A stretch of DNA of 64,000 nt, taken from contig NZ_FORG01000021.1 in the NCBI RefSeq assembly GCF_900113945.1, positions 1 to 64,000 of the forward strand. The letters are read 5' to 3'. Position 1 is the first letter of the stretch, and every line of letters begins with the position of its first letter. The notes beneath the pieces were generated by a model that ran no database searches, had not been told where the DNA came from, and saw only the letters and a program-made list of their open reading frames with translations. The DNA comes from Xenorhabdus mauleonii. Lineage in GTDB: Bacteria > Pseudomonadota > Gammaproteobacteria > Enterobacterales > Enterobacteriaceae. A program made the translations under genes and the position numbers. Shown here one piece after another: positions 59,590 to 64,000 of this stretch.

Positions 59590-59796
59590 AGTATTATGTT
59601 GGTATTGGCAAGAGTGGGATCCACATTGGGTAACTATCTTAGCGATATCATGGCAAATTGTCCTTTGTCCATGGTACTTTTTGGTCTTTTCACGTTGTTG
59701 ACTATCAGCATAATATTGATTCCATTGATCGGTATCAATAGTATCAGCGGAGGTATTGCTGCTCATCACTGTCGAAAAATGAATTCCAGTGAATGA
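59590..59796 (+). pseudogene. MFS exporter gene fragment with internal deletion
   Basis: The frame LGNYLSDIMANCPLSMVLFG and the following LLTISIILIPLIGINSISGG parallel GNYLGGIMANRSILMTLFG and LIPLIGVNSISGG of the intact exporter at 54839-56014. After GGI the match jumps to the last residues (AHHCRKMNSSE against ITAEKQMPMNE), so roughly 230 bp are deleted. Fragment of a paralogue, not functional. Confidence 0.75.
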
Positions 59797-59959
59797 TGTT
59801 TCTGGGGATCTTCCCTTTGTTGCTTAGACTGTAATGAATTAAATTTTATTTATATCTATTTTCTCCATAAATATAAATCATTTTAATACAATAATGTTAC
59901 TCCCGAGTATTAGTTTGTTGGGAAAATAAATAAGCAGTTATGAAGGTATAATTTATTTT

Positions 59960-60331
59960 TCACTCTTTATTTTCAGAAGGTAAACTGATTTTTTGTAATC
60001 TACAAATCGACTGCTTTCTGTACATGGATGGTGTTATATTAAATTGTTTTTTGAAAGCTCTACAGAGTGATTGCTGTGAATCATATTCATACCTTATAGC
60101 AATATCCACAATGTTTTCACGAGTAAATTGCAAAGCTAGAGCAACACAAGATAGTCGTCTGGAGCGAACATATTCCCATAATGCAATACCAGTTTGTTCT
60201 TTAAATATTTTTTGGAGATGCCATTTAGTATACCCGGATCTTTCAGCAATAATTTTTATTGATAATGGGGATTCTAAATTTTCTTCTATCCAAGAGAGAG
60301 TATCCTTCACAATATTTTCATGAAACAGCAT
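59960..60331 (-). CDS. MarA/SoxS-like AraC-family regulator
   Basis: A 123-residue regulator consisting of the two AraC-type helix-turn-helix motifs and no ligand domain, like MarA, SoxS and TetD. Family features: WIEENLESPLSIKIIAERSGYTKWHLQKIF (in pieces, about residues 14-43) and DIAIRYEYDSQQSLCRAFKKQF (about residues 76-97). Such proteins activate efflux pumps and stress genes through marboxes. It is near, but not beside, an RND pump and could govern it; this is inference from position. Confidence 0.9.
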   Translation of the reverse strand: MLFHENIVKDTLSWIEENLESPLSIKIIAERSGYTKWHLQKIFKEQTGIALWEYVRSRRLSCVALALQFTRENIVDIAIRYEYDSQQSLCRAFKKQFNITPSMYRKQSICRLQKISLPSENKE

Positions 60332-60633
60332 GCTTTCTCCTTAAATTATTTGATGTTTATCATGCAATTCTATAAATTTTTGATATAACCTATCCTTTGA
60401 ATTTATATAATCAAATAATAATTAAATAAATTTTTAAGATAGTACGAAATTAAAAACTCTTAGTTGAAAGTCAGTCCCTGTAGTTAAAACATCGTTTAGA
60501 TAAAAATTAGGAATAGTAGCAAGATAGGACGTAGATATTTTTTAAAATCCCTGATTATTTTTCTAAATGTCAGGAGTTTTACAACATCTATCCTATCTGT
60601 ACACCATTAAGGTAGCCCATATTTTAAATATTA
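60332..60633. other. intergenic stretch between the MarA-like and TetR genes, nothing recognised
   Basis: About 300 bp of AT-rich sequence that includes the MarA-like promoter. No gene or familiar site is seen. Confidence 0.5.
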
Positions 60634-61188
60634 TTACTCTTGCTGTAGAACCCCCTGCAAAAAAGTAATTTCAAGCATGTTGATTAATCCAACTCTTGCG
60701 ACACGCCCACGTCGTTCTGCTTCAAAAAGCCCAGCAAGCATGTTGATCCAAAGTTCAGACATCCCAGCTGCGGTGATATCAATACGAAACACTCCAATCT
60801 CCTGTCCTCGAAGAAAAAATCTATCCATAGGGACTAACCATTTAGTTTCTGTTGAATAATCGATTGAGCTTGTTGTATTCCAAAAATGAACAATAAATAG
60901 AAGTAGTTCCTGATTTTCCAGGCATTTTTCGGCTAGGTTCCGGAGGGCTTCTTTTGGCGGGCAATCTTGGAGCAAGGTAGTGTGAATGGCATCACTAAGC
61001 GTATCAATAGCATATTGCCCCAATTGGTTAATCAGTAATTCACGAGTTTGGCAAAAGCGGTACAGTGTGGCTTTACTGATATCACAAGCCTTTGCTAACT
61101 CCTGAAGGTTAGCTCTCTGATTTTCAACTAATGCTATAGCTAATAATTTAAGTAATTTTCTATCATCAATTTGTATTGTTTTTGTCAT
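60634..61188 (-). CDS. TetR-family repressor of the RND operon
   Basis: A 184-residue regulator with an N-terminal helix-turn-helix, ANLQELAKACDISKATLYRF (about residues 26-45), followed by a helical ligand-binding domain. It is divergent from the RND efflux operon with 189 bp between starts, and a 12-bp-arm palindrome overlaps the -35 region of the operon promoter. Local repression of the pump, relieved by its substrates, is the standard model for this layout. Confidence 0.9.
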   Translation of the reverse strand: MTKTIQIDDRKLLKLLAIALVENQRANLQELAKACDISKATLYRFCQTRELLINQLGQYAIDTLSDAIHTTLLQDCPPKEALRNLAEKCLENQELLLFIVHFWNTTSSIDYSTETKWLVPMDRFFLRGQEIGVFRIDITAAGMSELWINMLAGLFEAERRGRVARVGLINMLEITFLQGVLQQE

Positions 61189-61294
61189 GAGTAATTATCT
61201 TCTGTAATTAAGCGCAATTGAAAAATAAATTTCTGATCGCCGTAGGTGACTAAGAAACATAATCATAACAGCACTATTTGCATCATTCAAGACT

Positions 61295-61320
61295 CAAATG
61301 AATCAATGTTGATTCATTTG
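61295..61320. promoter_or_regulatory. operator-like palindrome before the RND operon
   Basis: CAAATGAATCAA and TTGATTCATTTG (12-bp perfect arms) are separated by TG. An outer weaker pair, ACTCAAAT and ATTTGAGT, overlaps it. It covers the -35 hexamer of the promoter listed next. Confidence 0.85.
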
Positions 61321-61337
61321 ATTTGAGTGTGTATCAT
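61309..61337 (+). promoter_or_regulatory. sigma-70-type promoter of the RND operon
   Basis: TTGATT (61309-61314), 17-bp spacer, TATCAT (61332-61337). Its -35 element lies within the palindrome, so a bound repressor would block it. Confidence 0.7.
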
Positions 61338-61377
61338 GCTGCATTTCTTATTCATAAGAAGTGTTAGGAGACAGAAG

Positions 61378-62544
61378 ATGGGAATGTATTATCACTGGCC
61401 GAAAAATCTATCAGTCGTTGCTTTAGTATCATTTGCCTTATTGGCTGGTTGTAATGAACAAAGGGAATTAACAACAGCGAGTAATGTTGAACCTCTGGTA
61501 GATGTTATTACTCTTACGCCGACAAATTTGATGTTTTCAAGTGAATTACCAGGCCGGGCTGATCCTGTTCGTGTTGCTGAGGTACGGGCCCGTGTAGCTG
61601 GGATTGTATTGAGCCGCCATTTTGAAGAAGGTTCTGATGTTAAAGCCGGGCAAGTCTTGTTTCAGATTGATCCGGCTCCTTTAAAGGTTGCATTATCGCG
61701 AGCTCAGGCACAACTTGCTAATGCTGATGCAATACTAACCGAAGCTCAAGCCCTAGTTAGACGTAGCCAACCTCTGATAAAAATCAATGCCATAAGCCAT
61801 CAGGAATTTGAATCATTCCAAGCTCGCTTAAAAATAGCACAGGCCGCGAAAATGACAGCCTTGGCCGATGTTGCTACCGCGCGCCTAAATTTGGACTACT
61901 CTACGGTTAAAGCACCTATCTCTGGCCGTATTGGTCGAGCACAGGTAACAGAAGGCGCTTTAGTTGGACAAGACAGTGCCACACCGATGGCACTTATCCA
62001 GCAACTTGACCCAATATATGTTGATTTTCAGCAACCTGTGGTTGAGTCCCAACGCTTACACACAGCGCTGGCTAACGGTAGATTAACCCAAGATCAAAAT
62101 AATGGTGAATTGCTTTCGATAACGTTGGATGGCAATGGATTGAAACGTGAAGGGCGCTTACTGTTTTCTGATATTTCAGTAGACCGGGATACAGGTCAAA
62201 TGGCTTTAAGAGGACAGTTTGCTAATCCTGACGGTATGCTTCAACCTGGAATGTATGTCAGGGTAAATATAAATCAAGGAATGGATAAATCCGCTATTTT
62301 GGTCCCACAACGTGCTGTTCAGCGTACTGCAGACGGTAAAGCCAGTGTTTTAGTCGTAGACTCACAACACATTGTTCAGAGGCGGAATGTGGAAACAGGA
62401 ACAATGAAGGGTAAGCAATGGCATATCATTAAGGGACTGGAAAAAAATGAACAGGTAATTGTAGGGGGAATAGCCTCAGTACAGCCCGGAATGAAGGTAC
62501 AAATACAAGAAACTAAAGCCACCGATACCTTCGGGACAAAATGA
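61378..62544 (+). CDS. RND efflux periplasmic adaptor (AcrA/MexA family)
   Basis: A 388-residue lipoprotein adaptor linking the inner-membrane pump to an outer-membrane channel. Lipobox LLAGC near residue 25; then a lipoyl half (VRARVAGIVLSRHFEEGSDVKAGQVLF in pieces), an alpha-hairpin, LDYSTVKAPISGRIGRAQVTEGALV (in pieces), and a beta-barrel and membrane-proximal domain. ATG 61378 is behind AGGAG; an earlier in-frame start lies at 61327. It is followed after 10 bp by the pump gene. No outer-membrane factor gene is seen before the window ends. Confidence 0.93.
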   Translation: MGMYYHWPKNLSVVALVSFALLAGCNEQRELTTASNVEPLVDVITLTPTNLMFSSELPGRADPVRVAEVRARVAGIVLSRHFEEGSDVKAGQVLFQIDPAPLKVALSRAQAQLANADAILTEAQALVRRSQPLIKINAISHQEFESFQARLKIAQAAKMTALADVATARLNLDYSTVKAPISGRIGRAQVTEGALVGQDSATPMALIQQLDPIYVDFQQPVVESQRLHTALANGRLTQDQNNGELLSITLDGNGLKREGRLLFSDISVDRDTGQMALRGQFANPDGMLQPGMYVRVNINQGMDKSAILVPQRAVQRTADGKASVLVVDSQHIVQRRNVETGTMKGKQWHIIKGLEKNEQVIVGGIASVQPGMKVQIQETKATDTFGTK

Positions 62545-62554
62545 GGAATAAGTT

Positions 62555-64000
62555 ATGCCCCAATTTTTTATAAATCGACCTAATTTTGCGTGGGTTGTGG
62601 CAATTTTTATTACTCTTTTTGGGTTATTAGTAATCCCTGTTTTGCCAGTAGCTCAGTATCCTAATGTAGCACCACCGCAGATAACGATAACAGCTAATTA
62701 TCCAGGTGCATCTGCCACTACGTTGATGGAATCAGTAACCAGTGTTATTGAGGATGAACTCAATGGTACTAAGGGAATGATTTATTTCGATTCATCTAGT
62801 GAATCTTCTGGTCAGGCAGATATCACCGTGACTTTTGAACCCGGAACAGATCCTGCTCTTGCTCAGGTAGAAGTACAAAATCGTATTAAAAAAGCGGAAG
62901 CCAGATTGCCTGAATCAGTAATAAAAATGGGGCTGCAAATTGAGCAGGCAGGCGCTAATTTCCTGATGATCTATTCACTCAATTACAAAGAATCAGCTGA
63001 AGGTAGCAGTCAGGTGAAACTGAGTGATTATGCAGTGCGTAACATTAACAATGAAATACGCCGTGTGCCGGGGGTAGGTAAGGTACTCTTTTTTAGTTCC
63101 GAAGCGGCTATGCGAGTATGGGTCGATCCTCAAAAACTTCTGGGTTATGGGCTCTCTATCAGTGATGTAAATTCTGCTATTGCCGCCCAAAATATGCAGG
63201 TTCCGGCAGGTAGTTTTGGTAGCCAGCCCAGTTCACCAGAACAGGAGTTGACTGCGACTATTGCTGTACGGGGAACAATGAGTACGCCTGAAGAGTTCGG
63301 GCAAATAGTGCTTCGTGCTAAAGAAGACGGTTCAATTGTAAGGCTTGCTGATGTTGCCAGATTAGAAATAGGGCAACTTAACTATAATTATTCTGCACGT
63401 GAGAATGGTATGGAAGGCGTGGCTGCTGCCGTGATGCTGGCTCCAGGCGCGAATGCACTAAAAACAGCAGAGGGAGTAAAAACTAAGCTGGCTGAATTAA
63501 CACCATATTTACCTGATGATATGGTTATTTCCGTTCCTTATGATACTTCTCTTTTCGTTGATGTTGCTATTGAAAAAGTGATCCACACTCTGGCTGAAGC
63601 CGTTGTGCTAGTATTTTTTGTGATACTGCTTTTCCTTCAGAATTTACGCTATACGCTAATCCCAACTATCGTTGTACCCGTGTGCTTAGCGGGTACATTA
63701 GCCGTGATGTATGCATTAGGTTTTTCAGTCAATATGATGACTATGTTCGGCATGGTATTGGCTATTGGTATTTTGGTTGATGATGCGATTGTAGTGGTGG
63801 AAAACGTTGAACGTATTATGGCTGAGGACGGGCTGGGTCCACTCGATGCTACAGTTAAGGCTATGCAACAAGTTTCTGGTGCTATTGTTGGCATCACTCT
63901 TGTACTTGCAGCTGTATTCCTGCCGTTAGCCTTTATGAGTGGTTCAGTTGGTGTAATTTACCGTCAATTTTCACTTTCATTAGCCGTATCAATTTTGTTC
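62555..64000 (+). CDS. RND efflux pump, inner-membrane permease (HAE1 family), cut by window edge
   Basis: Start ATG 62555 (MPQFFINRPNFAWVVAIFITL); 482 residues are seen, under half of a typical pump of about 1030-1060. First membrane helix at residues 10-28, then the large periplasmic porter domain (VAQYPNVAPPQITITANYPG near residues 32-51). The proton-relay Asp pair is in GILVDDAIVVVENVERIM (about residues 405-422). It forms an operon with the adaptor upstream. Substrates are unknown; the family pumps antibiotics, dyes and bile-like compounds. Confidence 0.95.
   Translation, partial: MPQFFINRPNFAWVVAIFITLFGLLVIPVLPVAQYPNVAPPQITITANYPGASATTLMESVTSVIEDELNGTKGMIYFDSSSESSGQADITVTFEPGTDPALAQVEVQNRIKKAEARLPESVIKMGLQIEQAGANFLMIYSLNYKESAEGSSQVKLSDYAVRNINNEIRRVPGVGKVLFFSSEAAMRVWVDPQKLLGYGLSISDVNSAIAAQNMQVPAGSFGSQPSSPEQELTATIAVRGTMSTPEEFGQIVLRAKEDGSIVRLADVARLEIGQLNYNYSARENGMEGVAAAVMLAPGANALKTAEGVKTKLAELTPYLPDDMVISVPYDTSLFVDVAIEKVIHTLAEAVVLVFFVILLFLQNLRYTLIPTIVVPVCLAGTLAVMYALGFSVNMMTMFGMVLAIGILVDDAIVVVENVERIMAEDGLGPLDATVKAMQQVSGAIVGITLVLAAVFLPLAFMSGSVGVIYRQFSLSLAVSILF

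Overview
This window looks like a chromosomal segment of an insect- and nematode-associated Morganellaceae bacterium, most likely Xenorhabdus and possibly Photorhabdus. Three things support this: gene order close to the Escherichia coli 94-100 min region, moderate to low GC with AT-rich intergenic DNA and ERIC-type repeats, and an MR/P-like fimbrial operon that ends in an MrpJ-type regulator, as in the mrx locus of Xenorhabdus. The species call is an inference from memory of these families; no database was searched.

Layout. Positions 1-11.8 kb follow the E. coli order tRNA-Phe, yjdC, dsbD, dcuA, aspA, fxsA, groS-groL, yjeI, epmB, efp, sugE, with some E. coli genes (cutA, yjeH, yjeJ, ecnAB) missing. 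sugE carries a two-hairpin guanidine-II riboswitch, groSL has a sigma-32 promoter, and aspA has FNR-like and CRP-like sites. From 11.8 to 18.4 kb is accessory DNA: two small divergent regulators, one of them an orphan restriction-modification type C protein with C-box palindromes; a TauE/SafE permease; a nucleoside hydrolase; and an amine-catabolism cluster (PuuB-like oxidase, cupin, aldehyde dehydrogenase). From 18.4 to 23.8 kb a unit of marR, phoA and a small membrane protein gene is duplicated in tandem; both phosphatases look intact but the first membrane protein gene is frameshifted.

From 23.9 to 31.1 kb are two tRNA-Leu genes and the E. coli-like block rsmC, holD-rimI, prfC, osmY, yjjU, yjjV. 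From 31.5 to 37.4 kb is a nucleoside salvage block (NupC-type permease, deoC-deoA-deoB-deoD) with a CRP-CytR-CRP promoter region shaped like E. coli deoP2. From 38.2 to 44.6 kb is the fimbrial operon (pilin, usher, chaperone, minor pilin, MrpH-like adhesin, MrpJ-like regulator). Directly after it is a FimB-like tyrosine recombinase whose 3' end lies inside one arm of a perfect 24-bp inverted repeat flanking 260 bp. This is an apparent DNA inversion switch that would rewrite the recombinase's own C-terminus.

From 46 to 51.7 kb are carB, carA and dapB with tandem ARG boxes. From 51.9 to 64 kb is accessory DNA: two LysR regulators, an AlaX-type editing protein, an AraJ-like exporter, four tandem paralogous GNAT-like proteins of unknown role that share a short N-terminal leader, a chimeric remnant of LysR and exporter genes, a MarA-like regulator, and a TetR-controlled RND efflux operon that runs off the end of the window. 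The strongest leads for something undescribed are the self-rewriting recombinase switch at 44.69-45.59 kb and the GNAT-like array at 56.2-59.4 kb.
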